Origin: Hyphomicrobium_A sp964493785
GTDB taxonomy: Bacteria; Pseudomonadota; Alphaproteobacteria; Rhizobiales; Hyphomicrobiaceae
DNA length: 64,000 nt
Direction of reading: 5' to 3'
NCBI GenBank assembly: GCA_964493785.1
Contig: CAZBPM010000007.1
Span: 70,721 to 134,720, forward strand
Shown: positions 32,528 to 40,018 of the stretch, piece by piece
How the letters are laid out: each line of letters begins with the position of its first letter
Numbering within the stretch: position 1 is the first letter of the stretch
The notes under the pieces: model-generated
The model's input: only the letters and a program-made list of their open reading frames with translations
Told to the model about the DNA's origin: nothing
Databases searched by the model: none
Position numbers and translations under genes: made by a program

Positions 32528-33396
32528 CACTTCTCTCCGCCGCCAAGCGTGTGGACGTATACGGCGAGCATTTTCACCGCGTCATCGCCCAGGCGTGCAT
32601 GCCACGCCGGCATCGAACCCATGCGCGGCTTGTTGATCTGCTGCATGACCGCTTCCTTGGTGTCGCCATAGAGCCAGATCTGATCCGAAAGACGTGGCGC
32701 GCCCATCTCGCGCATGCCTTCGCCCTTCTCCCCGTGGCAGCCCGCGCAGTTGGCCTCGTAGATGGCCGCGCCAGGCATCGCCTTGCGGCTTTCCTCGGCG
32801 CCCGTGTTTGGCAACGTCAGCACGTACTCGGCAACCGACGCGATCTCGTCCGCGCTCAGCATCTCGCCGAATGCCGGCATCTCCGATTGGCGGCTTTCGG
32901 CGTCCTCGTTACGGATGCCGTGCGCGATCGTCTGGTAGACATCCTCGATCTTGCCGCCCCACAGCCAGTCGTCGTCGATCAGCGAGGGGAACTGCCCCTG
33001 CTGGCCGCCTGCGCCGAGGCCATGACACGCCGCACAGTTCTGGTTGAAGAGTGAGCGCCCGCCGGTGATCGCGAACGTCCGAAGTTCTTCCGAATGCTCG
33101 ATCTCGCCGACCGGCTTGGCTGCAATCTGTTCGCGCCATTGGGCCTGTGCTGCGCGCGCTGACGCCTGCTCCTCGGCCAGTTCGCCGGCGCTCGTCCACC
33201 CGAGCAGCCCTTGGAACGCGAACTTGGTCGTCGGCCAGCCCGGATAGAGCAGGGCATAGATGATCGCGATTACGAACGTGATCACCAGCGTGATCACCCA
33301 CCACCGAGGCAGCGGCGTGTACAACTCCTCGATGCCGTCCCACTCGTGGCCGGTCGTGTACTGCCCCGTCACCGGATCGTATCGGTGCTCAGCCAT
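32527..33396 (-). CDS. ccoP: cbb3 oxidase subunit III (diheme cytochrome c)
   Basis: A 289-residue subunit. It has an N-terminal DGIEELYTPLPRWWV segment and a membrane helix (TLVITFVIAIIYALLYPGW), then two cytochrome c domains with heme sites CAACHG and CAGCHG and axial methionine candidates in SEMPAFGEM and RMGSMPAWHARL. CcoP receives electrons from bc1-derived cytochrome c and passes them to CcoO. It overlaps ccoQ by 8 bases and ccoG by one, as expected for a tightly packed operon. Confidence 0.95.
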   Translation of the reverse strand: MAEHRYDPVTGQYTTGHEWDGIEELYTPLPRWWVITLVITFVIAIIYALLYPGWPTTKFAFQGLLGWTSAGELAEEQASARAAQAQWREQIAAKPVGEIEHSEELRTFAITGGRSLFNQNCAACHGLGAGGQQGQFPSLIDDDWLWGGKIEDVYQTIAHGIRNEDAESRQSEMPAFGEMLSADEIASVAEYVLTLPNTGAEESRKAMPGAAIYEANCAGCHGEKGEGMREMGAPRLSDQIWLYGDTKEAVMQQINKPRMGSMPAWHARLGDDAVKMLAVYVHTLGGGEK

Positions 33397-33553
33397 CCTG
33401 GTCGTCCTTCGTGTCGAATGGGATCTGCGCGTCGCGCTCGTACTCGGCCTTGGCGCCTGGGCGCAGGACGACCCACAGGATCATGCAGAACAGGACGAGG
33501 CCGACGACCGGCCAGATCGCCATGAGATGCTGCGTCAGAACTTCGGCGCTCAT
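33389..33553 (-). CDS. ccoQ: cbb3 oxidase subunit IV CcoQ
   Basis: A 54-residue single-helix protein (LMAIWPVVGLVLFCMILWVVLRP followed by a charged tail RDAQIPFDTKDDQDG). Length, position between ccoO and ccoP, and topology fit CcoQ, which stabilises CcoP in the complex. ATG 33553 is chosen; upstream in-frame residues belong to the ccoO region. Overlap with ccoP is 8 bases. Confidence 0.9.
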   Translation of the reverse strand: MSAEVLTQHLMAIWPVVGLVLFCMILWVVLRPGAKAEYERDAQIPFDTKDDQDG

Positions 33554-33560
33554 GGCTTCC

Positions 33561-34286
33561 TCATTTCGACGGCGTCGCGCCGGCGGCATCGGGCTCGGAG
33601 AAATCAACGAGCGTGCCGAGCACCTGCAGATAGGCGATCAGCGCGTCCATCTCTGTGACCGTCGAAGGGTTGCCATCGAAGTCGCCGAGCTTGGCCTTCG
33701 GATAGCGCTTCAGCAGCGCCTCGGTATCTCCCTGGCCGCTCGCCTGCGCCCCGACATCGGCGCGGGCGCTGGCGAGCATCTCCTCGCTGTAGGGGACGCC
33801 GACCGTCTTCAGCGCATTGAGATGCAGTTGGAGATCGTCGAGATAGAGCGGCTTGTCCTTCAGGAAGGCGTAGGACGGCATGATCGATTCCGGCACCACG
33901 CTGCGCGGATCGATCATGTGCGCGAGTTGCCATGCGTTGGAATACTTGCCGCCGACGCGCGCCAGATCCGGCCCCGTCCGCTTCGATCCCCACAGGAACG
34001 GATGGTCGTACATGCTCTCGGCCGGAATCGAGTAGTGGCCGTAGCGCTCGACCTCGTCGCGGAACGGACGGATCATCTGGCTATGGCAGGTGTAGCAGCC
34101 CTCGCGGGTGTAGACGTTGCGGCCGAGCTGCTCCAGCGGCGTATAGGGCCGCATGCCCTCGACGGGCGTCACCGTCGTATCGATCTTGAACAGCGGCACG
34201 ATCTGCACGAGGCCGCCGATCGAGATGACGATGAACGTCAGCATGAACAGCAGGGCAGCGGATTTCTCGACGAGTGCGTGATTCAT
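33561..34286 (-). CDS. ccoO: cbb3 oxidase subunit II (monoheme cytochrome c)
   Basis: A 241-residue subunit with an N-terminal membrane anchor (SAALLFMLTFIVISIGGLVQI) and one heme c site, REGCYTCHSQMIRPFRDE, followed by YSIPAESMYDHPFLWGSKRTGPDLARVG, the classic CcoO signature. It relays electrons from CcoP to CcoN. The gap to ccoN is 6 bases, and ccoQ starts 7 bases downstream. Confidence 0.95.
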   Translation of the reverse strand: MNHALVEKSAALLFMLTFIVISIGGLVQIVPLFKIDTTVTPVEGMRPYTPLEQLGRNVYTREGCYTCHSQMIRPFRDEVERYGHYSIPAESMYDHPFLWGSKRTGPDLARVGGKYSNAWQLAHMIDPRSVVPESIMPSYAFLKDKPLYLDDLQLHLNALKTVGVPYSEEMLASARADVGAQASGQGDTEALLKRYPKAKLGDFDGNPSTVTEMDALIAYLQVLGTLVDFSEPDAAGATPSK

Positions 34287-34292
34287 GAGTGC

Positions 34293-35780
34293 TTACTCCG
34301 CCGCCGTCAGCTGTGGGCGTAGCTCGGCACCCGACCGCCGGCGCGATGGAGCGCCGTAGATGGTCATAAAGATATTGATCGCGAACAGGATGCCGCCAGC
34401 GAGGAAGAAGATGCCGCCGAGCGCGCGCACCACATAGTAGGGGTGCAGCATCGCAACGCTGTCGGTGAACGAGTACTGCAGGAAGCCGAACTCGTCGTAG
34501 GCCTTCCACATCAGGCCCTGTGTGATGCCCGACACCCACATCGCCGTGATGTAGAGCACGATGCCGATGGCGGCGAGCCAGAAGTGCACCTCCACCAGCT
34601 TGATCGACCACAGCGACTTGTTCCAGAGCTTCGGCACCATGTGATAGAGCGAGCCGAACGCCATCAGCGCGACCCAGCCGAGCGCACCCGAATGCACGTG
34701 CCCCACGGTCCAGTCGGTGTAATGCGACAGCGCGTTGACGGGCTTCAGCGCCATCAGCGGACCTTCGAACGTCGACATGCCGTAGAATGCAACCGCGACG
34801 ACGAGGAAGCGCAGGATCGGATCGGTGCGCAGTTTCCCCCACGCGCCAGACAGCGTCATGATGCCATTGATCATGCCGCCCCATGACGGCATCCACAGCA
34901 TGATCGAGAACGCGGCGCCGAGCGTCTGCGTCCAGTCCGGCAAGGCCGTGTAGTGCAGGTGGTGCGGGCCGGCCCAGATGTAGAGGAACACCAGCGCCCA
35001 GAAGTGCACGATCGACAGCCGGTACGAATAGATCGGCCGGTCCGCCTGCTTCGGCACGAAGTAGTACATCATGCCGATGAAGCCGGCCGTGAGCCAGAAG
35101 CCCACCATGTTGTGGCCGTACCACCACTGGATCATCGCGCTCTGCACGCCGGAATAGATCGTGTAGCTCTTCGTCGACGTCAGCGAGGTCGGCACCGCGA
35201 GGTTGTTGACGATGTGCAGCACCGACACGGTGAGGATGAAAGCCAGGAAGAACCAGTTGGCCACGTAGATGTGCGGCTCGCGGCGTGTGGCCAGCGTGCC
35301 GGCGAAGATCACGAGATACGTGACCCATACGATCGCCAGCCAGATGTCGAGGAACCACTCGGGTTCGGCGTATTCCTGCGACTGCGTCAATCCGAGCGGA
35401 TAGCTGATGAGCGCGGCGACGAGGAACGTATTGTAGCCCCAGAACAGGAAGCTGGCGAGCTTCGGCCCGCCCCACAGGCCGGTGCGGCAGGTGCGCTGCA
35501 CCACATACAGCGACGTTGCCAGCAGCGCGTTGCCGCCAAAGCCAAGGATCACCGCGGACGTGTGCACCGGGCGCAGTCGCCCGAAGGTCAGGTACTCGCC
35601 GAAATTGAGATGCGGGAATGCCAGCTGCAAAGCCACCCAGACGCCCGCGGCGAGGCCGATCAGCGCCCAGATGACCGTCGCGATGGAGAACGCGCGGACA
35701 ACGTCCTCGTTGTAGCCGACGATCGTTTGCTGACCGTAGGAATCGTGCGCGGATGCGTATGTGCTGGCAGCGGCAGTCAT
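34293..35780 (-). CDS. ccoN: cbb3-type cytochrome c oxidase subunit I
   Basis: A 495-residue, twelve-helix catalytic subunit. Heme and copper ligands are recognisable: PVHTSAVILGFGGNAL (low-spin heme b), WWYGHNMVGFWLT and PHHLHYTALPDW (CuB and cross-linked tyrosine region), and DWTVGHVHSGALGW (heme ligands). It reduces oxygen to water with high affinity, pumping protons. ATG 35780 is selected because the next residues, TAAASTYAS, precede the conserved fold; the 97 bases to the upstream small gene contain no clear FNR box, so the promoter may lie further upstream. Confidence 0.96.
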   Translation of the reverse strand: MTAAASTYASAHDSYGQQTIVGYNEDVVRAFSIATVIWALIGLAAGVWVALQLAFPHLNFGEYLTFGRLRPVHTSAVILGFGGNALLATSLYVVQRTCRTGLWGGPKLASFLFWGYNTFLVAALISYPLGLTQSQEYAEPEWFLDIWLAIVWVTYLVIFAGTLATRREPHIYVANWFFLAFILTVSVLHIVNNLAVPTSLTSTKSYTIYSGVQSAMIQWWYGHNMVGFWLTAGFIGMMYYFVPKQADRPIYSYRLSIVHFWALVFLYIWAGPHHLHYTALPDWTQTLGAAFSIMLWMPSWGGMINGIMTLSGAWGKLRTDPILRFLVVAVAFYGMSTFEGPLMALKPVNALSHYTDWTVGHVHSGALGWVALMAFGSLYHMVPKLWNKSLWSIKLVEVHFWLAAIGIVLYITAMWVSGITQGLMWKAYDEFGFLQYSFTDSVAMLHPYYVVRALGGIFFLAGGILFAINIFMTIYGAPSRRRSGAELRPQLTAAE

Positions 35781-35876
35781 CGGCCGTGTGCTCTCCTGAT
35801 ACTGTCCGGGTGTGAGACCTGCCGCACAGGGCGGCATGGCGAGCGAGCCCGGCGTATCGAGAGCGTGCCGGGCGCG

Positions 35877-36278
35877 TTACGACGTCATCGAACCGGCGCC
35901 GGGCGGCGCGCGCGAACGCACGTCGCGCGGCGTCTTCGCTATTGCGCGCGCATCGGCAGGGGCGTCGACGACAACTGCAACTCTGTGCGGAGGCGATGCT
36001 TCGCTGTCATGATGCCCGGCTAAGCCCGGCGTGGTCGAAGGCGAGCACGTCTCGCAGGCTTTGCAGTTGTGCTTTCCGTTGCCATGCTCGGTCTTGGCCG
36101 CTCCAGCGCACAGCGTCGGAATTTCGCCATTGGGAAGTGCGAACGCTGCAAGGTCGGCATGGTTAACCGGCTGCTCGACCCGCAAGCACCGTTGAGCAAA
36201 AACGAGGCTGATAGCCACGAGCGCATAAAGCGCCAGCAACATCCCCTTTGAATTGCTTTTTCGAGCCCACGTAAGCAT
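35877..36278 (-). CDS. Small secreted Cys-containing protein (DUF2946-like), copy A
   Basis: A 133-residue product with an N-terminal hydrophobic segment (GMLLALYALVAISLVFAQRC), then ADLAAFALPNGEIPTLCAGA and a CKACETC cluster before a disordered tail rich in charged and Ala residues. The block matches the divergent gene at 36555 (LSAYALPDGSIPSLC, CSAC), so the two are paralogues. The layout fits DUF2946-type envelope proteins often linked with copper genes. It lies 96 bases upstream of ccoN on the same strand and may be the operon's first gene. ATG 36242 is an alternative start. Confidence 0.65.
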   Translation of the reverse strand: MLTWARKSNSKGMLLALYALVAISLVFAQRCLRVEQPVNHADLAAFALPNGEIPTLCAGAAKTEHGNGKHNCKACETCSPSTTPGLAGHHDSEASPPHRVAVVVDAPADARAIAKTPRDVRSRAPPGAGSMTS

Positions 36279-36322
36279 CGCGTCAGAGGTCAATGATGTG
36301 GCGCAACCGTCAACGAACTAAG

Positions 36323-36417
36323 TCGTCGCACCAAAGTTGACATGGCGCGCTGGCCCATATGCGAGCGCAATTGGCGCGCACGCGGGCGGCCGTGCAATTC
36401 GTCGCACCAAAGTTGAC
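36323..36417. repeat. 19-base direct repeat in divergent promoter region
   Basis: TCGTCGCACCAAAGTTGAC occurs at 36323-36341 and again, identical, at 36399-36417. The copies start 76 bases apart and lie between the two divergently transcribed DUF2946-like genes. Their position fits paired operator sites serving both genes and perhaps the cbb3 operon. Confidence 0.6.
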
Positions 36418-36554
36418 TTGGGACGAGTTGGCATCCGCACTTCCAATTGTTGGATGCTTCCTCGCGCGATGCGGCAGAAAAAGTAGCCGCGACTTGGTGG
36501 CCCAACCGCGTATCGGCATTGACCGCTAAAGATTCTGCTGCCTAGCATGATGCG

Positions 36555-36938
36555 ATGCGGAGCTTCGCCAGACGTCGCCAGATTCCAAAGCTGCTTATCG
36601 CGGCCCTTTACGGGCTCGCGATGCTGCTGGTGCCTCTGGCGCACCGCCCAGTGCGGCAGTCTGTGCCCGATCTCTCCGCGTATGCGCTGCCCGACGGATC
36701 TATCCCGTCGCTATGCGATGGCGCCGGCAAGAGCGACGGTAAACAGCCGAGTACCCGCTCTGTTTGCTCTGCTTGCCTGCTGACGACTGCACCCGGCCTC
36801 ACGGTAGCCGGGTGGTCCGTGACGCCGCCGCAAGCGATGCCGCCGGCGAGCATCGGCCCCACCATCACGCACGATCGCAACGAGCAGCGGTTCGCAACGG
36901 CCTCCAGGCCGCGTGCGCCGCCGACCGATCTCGCCTGA
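36555..36938 (+). CDS. Small secreted Cys-containing protein (DUF2946-like), copy B
   Basis: A 127-residue product: charged N-terminus MRSFARRRQIPK, a hydrophobic LLIAALYGLAMLLVPLAHR segment, the block DLSAYALPDGSIPSLCDGAGK, then VCSACLLTTAPGL and an extended Pro/Ala/Thr-rich tail. It is a paralogue of the gene at 35877-36278 with the same order of elements. A role in copper or heme delivery to the adjacent oxidase is a guess from neighbours. No clear ribosome-binding site precedes ATG 36555. Confidence 0.65.
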   Translation: MRSFARRRQIPKLLIAALYGLAMLLVPLAHRPVRQSVPDLSAYALPDGSIPSLCDGAGKSDGKQPSTRSVCSACLLTTAPGLTVAGWSVTPPQAMPPASIGPTITHDRNEQRFATASRPRAPPTDLA

Positions 36939-37012
36939 GCCACTGAAACACGAGATCTGATCGCTCTTTGCACGCACGTGCGTGCCGAGGGCTTATGGCG
37001 AGATTAATTACG

Positions 37013-37774
37013 ATGACGACGAGCGAGCATGCCCTTGACCGGGCCGTGCCGGGCCAGCCGATTTCCGATCGCACTGAGATCGGCGGCGGCGCCAGCACCC
37101 GAATTTCCAAGTTGTCCCCGGCATCGAGGCGTCGCCGGGGCGGCACGCCGGGCCCGACGAGCCACGCAATCTATGCCAAGCGCCACACCGTATTCGAGGA
37201 GCACCAGTCCGCCGACGCCGTCTACCAGGTGATCACGGGAGCGGTCATCATCACGCGCGCCGTCAGCGGTGGCCCGCGCCAGGTTATCGAGGTCGTGGGA
37301 CCGGGCGGGCTGTTGGGAGTCGTCTCCGGCACGCACTATGGCTGCAGGGCCGAGACAATGACCCGGACCCTTCTGCGCCGCATCACGCGGCGAACGATCG
37401 AGCGATCGGCGGCCCTCCAGCGCGTCATCGGGCAGGCGCTAGCTCGCAAGCTGGAGAAACTGCACGCCGAGACCAGCATGCGCACGCGCATGTCCTCGAC
37501 CGAGTGCGTTGCTGCGCTGATCCTCTCGCTGCCGAGCGCCGAGCGAGATCCGGCTGGCGATCAGGCGGGGCAGGACGACCGCCGCCTCGCGATGCCGCAA
37601 TCGGACATGGCGAGCTATCTGGGTCTCGCCATCGAGACCGTGTGCCGGGCGATGACGAACTTGAAGCGCATGGGCGCGATCGAGACGTCTGGGCGCGAGA
37701 CGATCACCATTCTCGACCCGAAGGCGCTGGCGCGGCTTTCGTCGGCGGAGCAACCGGCGGCGGCAAGGGCCTGA
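37013..37774 (+). CDS. Crp/Fnr-family regulator, FixK-like
   Basis: A 253-residue regulator. After a 50-residue basic, low-complexity N-terminus (SRRRRGGTPGPT) comes the beta-roll (YAKRHTVFEEHQSADAVYQVITGAVIIT) and a winged helix with MPQSDMASYLGLAIETVCRAMTNLKRMGAI. The recognition helix keeps the E and R of FixK/FNR (ETVCR) but has Cys where Ser is usual. There is no iron-sulfur cysteine cluster. Start is uncertain (ATG 36995 or 37013). It probably controls the adjacent cbb3/copper genes in response to an upstream oxygen sensor not in this window. Confidence 0.8.
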   Translation: MTTSEHALDRAVPGQPISDRTEIGGGASTRISKLSPASRRRRGGTPGPTSHAIYAKRHTVFEEHQSADAVYQVITGAVIITRAVSGGPRQVIEVVGPGGLLGVVSGTHYGCRAETMTRTLLRRITRRTIERSAALQRVIGQALARKLEKLHAETSMRTRMSSTECVAALILSLPSAERDPAGDQAGQDDRRLAMPQSDMASYLGLAIETVCRAMTNLKRMGAIETSGRETITILDPKALARLSSAEQPAAARA

Positions 37775-37791
37775 GCCTTCCAGCGGCAGGA

Positions 37792-37816
37792 GCAGCGGCG
37801 CGGTAAGCGCCGCTGC
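37792..37816. terminator. Bidirectional hairpin terminator
   Basis: GCAGCGGCGC pairs perfectly with GCGCCGCTGC around GGTAA, in the 51-base gap between the convergent regulator and copper-protein genes. Confidence 0.65.
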
Positions 37817-37825
37817 GATCGGCCG

Positions 37826-38326
37826 TCAGATGATCTTGCGGCATTCTGCAACGCACGCCCCGCATGCCTCGCCACAAGCCTTGCACGCAGCGTGGTGATC
37901 CTGGTGCTTTTTGCACTCCGCCTGGCAGTCGGCGCAGATATCGGCGCACACCTTGGCAAATTCCTTCAGGCGCGGCGCATCGAGTGCTGCGAGCCGGGCC
38001 AGCGCCTCGCACGACGGCAACATGCCGAGCACCGACCGCAGGCAATCTTTGAGCGATGTGTCTCCTTGCCCCAGCGAGCTGATGCAATGACTGATGCAGA
38101 CCTCGCCCCGCTTCACGCAGTCGAGCGCTGAATCGACGAGCGCCTGATGAGCGGCTGCCTCGCCATGGCCGGCGTGTTCACCGTGGCTCTCGTGATGATG
38201 CTTGTGCTCTTCCTGCGCGTGCGCCGCGCCCATCGACAGCAGCGTGCCGGACGCCGCCAGCGTGGCGAGAACTGCGCGCCGGTCCATGCCGGGCGTCTGA
38301 TCGTCGGCTTCGGGGAGATTTGTCAT
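37826..38326 (-). CDS. Csp-like four-helix-bundle copper-storage protein, exported
   Basis: A 166-residue protein with a Tat-like leader (MDRRAVLATLAASGTLLSMGAAHA), a His-rich linker (EEHKHHHESHGEHAGHG) and a Cys-rich helical domain: DCVKRGEVCISHC, DICADCQAECKKH and CKACGEACGACVAEC, about thirteen cysteines at helical spacing. This is the DUF326/Csp pattern in which cysteines line a four-helix bundle that holds many Cu(I) ions. Export suggests periplasmic storage. It is convergent with the FixK-like gene. Its closeness to the cbb3 cluster fits supply of copper to the oxidase. Confidence 0.87.
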   Translation of the reverse strand: MTNLPEADDQTPGMDRRAVLATLAASGTLLSMGAAHAQEEHKHHHESHGEHAGHGEAAAHQALVDSALDCVKRGEVCISHCISSLGQGDTSLKDCLRSVLGMLPSCEALARLAALDAPRLKEFAKVCADICADCQAECKKHQDHHAACKACGEACGACVAECRKII

Positions 38327-38524
38327 TGGGGGCCTCTGTTCCAGGTCGTTGGTGCCAGCGGTCGGCTGAACTGGGATGCATTATCGCTTCAGACGAGGAT
38401 TTTGCCCAGTTGCCGAAAAATTAAGTCGACTGCGACGCGGCCCGTTTGTCCAGTCGTAGCTCCGCGCCGGTAGCCTTTATGCAGCGCAACTTTCCGCGCG
38501 GCTGGCAGAGGCATGGGTGCATTC

Positions 38525-38947
38525 ATGGCGCAGGTCATTTCCACGGCAAGACCGCAAGGCACGACGTCCGCAAGTCTTCTAGTTATGCTTTTGGTGGCTG
38601 CGGCAGTCGGCGCCATCGTTGGCGCCGTGATCGGCGAGCGCATGAACGTCGCCTTGCTGTCCGTGATCGCCGGTTTTATCGCGACGATCTCGGCTGTGAT
38701 CGTGCGCAACAATGTCGTCAACCGCCTTACCGGCGCCGGGCCTGACGACTTCAAGATCCCGATGGTGCTGCTTGTGTATGGGCTGATCGCTTCAATCGCG
38801 GGAAGCCTCGCCGGCAAGGAACTGCTCGATCAGGCCGGTGGCAACTTCTCACCGGAGTGGTTCGGCACCGTTGCAGGCCTCGGGTCTGCGATCCTGATGT
38901 CGCTGCTGATGATCATCTATTACATGCACCCGCATCCGAGCCGCTGA
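38525..38947 (+). CDS. Hypothetical four-helix membrane protein
   Basis: A 140-residue product not assigned to a known family. It has about four membrane helices (SASLLVMLLVAAAVGAIVGAVIG, VALLSVIAGFIATISAVIV, IPMVLLVYGLIASIAGSLAG, VAGLGSAILMSLLMIIYYM) and ends YYMHPHPSR. Start may be ATG 38513 or 38525. It is divergent from the Csp gene and convergent with the sulfurtransferase, with a terminator between. Confidence 0.68.
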   Translation: MAQVISTARPQGTTSASLLVMLLVAAAVGAIVGAVIGERMNVALLSVIAGFIATISAVIVRNNVVNRLTGAGPDDFKIPMVLLVYGLIASIAGSLAGKELLDQAGGNFSPEWFGTVAGLGSAILMSLLMIIYYMHPHPSR

Positions 38948-38961
38948 CGCGCTCGGACAAT

Positions 38962-38999
38962 TGCGAGCGGCAACGTAGCGTTGAGCTACGCCGCTCGCA
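38962..38999. terminator. Two-part hairpin terminator between convergent genes
   Basis: An outer stem TGCGAGCGG/CCGCTCGCA encloses a CAA bulge and an inner stem CGTAGC/GCTACG with loop GTTGA. It serves the convergent genes ending at 38947 and 39018. Confidence 0.7.
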
Positions 39000-39017
39000 G
39001 CTAGTGTCGCTAATGGA

Positions 39018-39893
39018 TCAGTTGATCAATTCCCGAGCCGGACCGGTCTCGATGGGCAGGCCGTTGTCCATGCCCCATTCCGCCCAGCTTCCGTCGTACA
39101 CGGCCGCATTGGTCTGACCGAGCACCGCGAGCGCAAGCGACAGGATCGACGCCGTTACGCCCGATCCGCACGTGGTGACCACCGGCTGCTTGGGATCGAT
39201 CCCCGCGTCCGCAAAGATCTTTGCGAGTTCCGCTGTCGGCTTCAGCGTGCCGTCCGGATTGATCAGCGTCTGCGAGGGCACATTGCGTGCACCCGGCAGA
39301 TGGCCCGAGCGCAGGCCCGGCCGCGGCTCCGGTTCCGTGCCTTCGAAGCGCGGCGCCGGGCGTGCATCGACGAGCTGCGCCGAATGCTTCGCGACGACCT
39401 TCTTCACATCGTCCATGTCGCGGATCAGCGAGGCGTTGAGCAGCGGCGTGAAATGGCGTTCGGTGCGCTTGATCGGCGGGCCGTCTTCCAGCGGACGATT
39501 CTCAGCCTTCCACTTTCTAAGGCCGCCATCGAGAACAGCGACATCCTCGTGCCCCATGGCGCGGAATGTCCACCACGCGCGCGCTGCCGAGAACAGGCCG
39601 AGCGTATCGTAGACGACGATGCGCATGCCGTCGCCGACGCCCATCTTCTTCATCCGCGAGGCGAATTTCACCGTCGACGGCAGCATGTGCGGCAGCGTCG
39701 ACTTCTCATCCGTAAGGTCGTCGATATCGAAGAAGAGCGCGCCGGGAATGTGCTCTTGCAGGTACTCTGCCTTGGGATCGCGGCCCGCGGTCGGCAGGTG
39801 CCAACTCGCATCGAAAATCACAAGGTCAGGGGCGTCGAGATGCGAAGCGAGCCAGTCTGTATCGACGATCCACTTCTTGGCGCTCTCCAGCAC
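39018..39893 (-). CDS. sseA: 3-mercaptopyruvate sulfurtransferase
   Basis: A 291-residue protein with two rhodanese domains. The catalytic loop is CGSGVTA, with C242 as the persulfide carrier; CGSGVT is diagnostic for mercaptopyruvate sulfurtransferases as opposed to thiosulfate-specific rhodaneses (CRKGVT). Substrate-binding arginines are expected in SARAWWTFRAMGH and RPGLRSGHLPGARN. A GTG start at 39893 is preferred because GAGGG lies 4-8 bases upstream and the protein then has family length; ATG 39962 would add 23 residues. It follows the cysteine synthase gene on the same strand. Confidence 0.9.
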   Translation of the reverse strand: MLESAKKWIVDTDWLASHLDAPDLVIFDASWHLPTAGRDPKAEYLQEHIPGALFFDIDDLTDEKSTLPHMLPSTVKFASRMKKMGVGDGMRIVVYDTLGLFSAARAWWTFRAMGHEDVAVLDGGLRKWKAENRPLEDGPPIKRTERHFTPLLNASLIRDMDDVKKVVAKHSAQLVDARPAPRFEGTEPEPRPGLRSGHLPGARNVPSQTLINPDGTLKPTAELAKIFADAGIDPKQPVVTTCGSGVTASILSLALAVLGQTNAAVYDGSWAEWGMDNGLPIETGPARELIN

Positions 39894-39933
39894 GTTTCCC
39901 TCTCTTACAATGGCGTGAACTCTCGTGCGCAGC

Positions 39934-40011
39934 TCATCTTGGCCGCGCTTGACTAGCGACATAGGCAAAAGCGACGATACCCGCAAGGATGGCGATGGCC
40001 ACTGGTGCCAA
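39934..40011 (-). CDS. Possible 25-residue membrane peptide between cysK and sseA
   Basis: Directly after the cysteine synthase stop codon, a TTG preceded by GACGGGG opens a frame for MAPVAIAILAGIVAFAYVASQARPR, one hydrophobic helix with a basic end. The topology and spacing are like real small membrane peptides, but the frame is short enough to arise by chance. Confidence 0.25.
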   Translation of the reverse strand: MAPVAIAILAGIVAFAYVASQARPR

Positions 40012-40018
40012 AACCCCG

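Noticed and set aside
34081..35475. 464-codon minus-strand frame overlapping ccoN in another phase
   Set aside because: Overlaps ccoN and ccoO completely in another reading phase with His/Arg-rich composition; the oxidase subunits account for the sequence.
36290..36644. Overlapping minus-strand frames with repeated TLVRR-type residues in the divergent promoter region
   Set aside because: The apparent repeat in the protein only reflects the 19-base DNA direct repeat; there is no start site or composition supporting coding.
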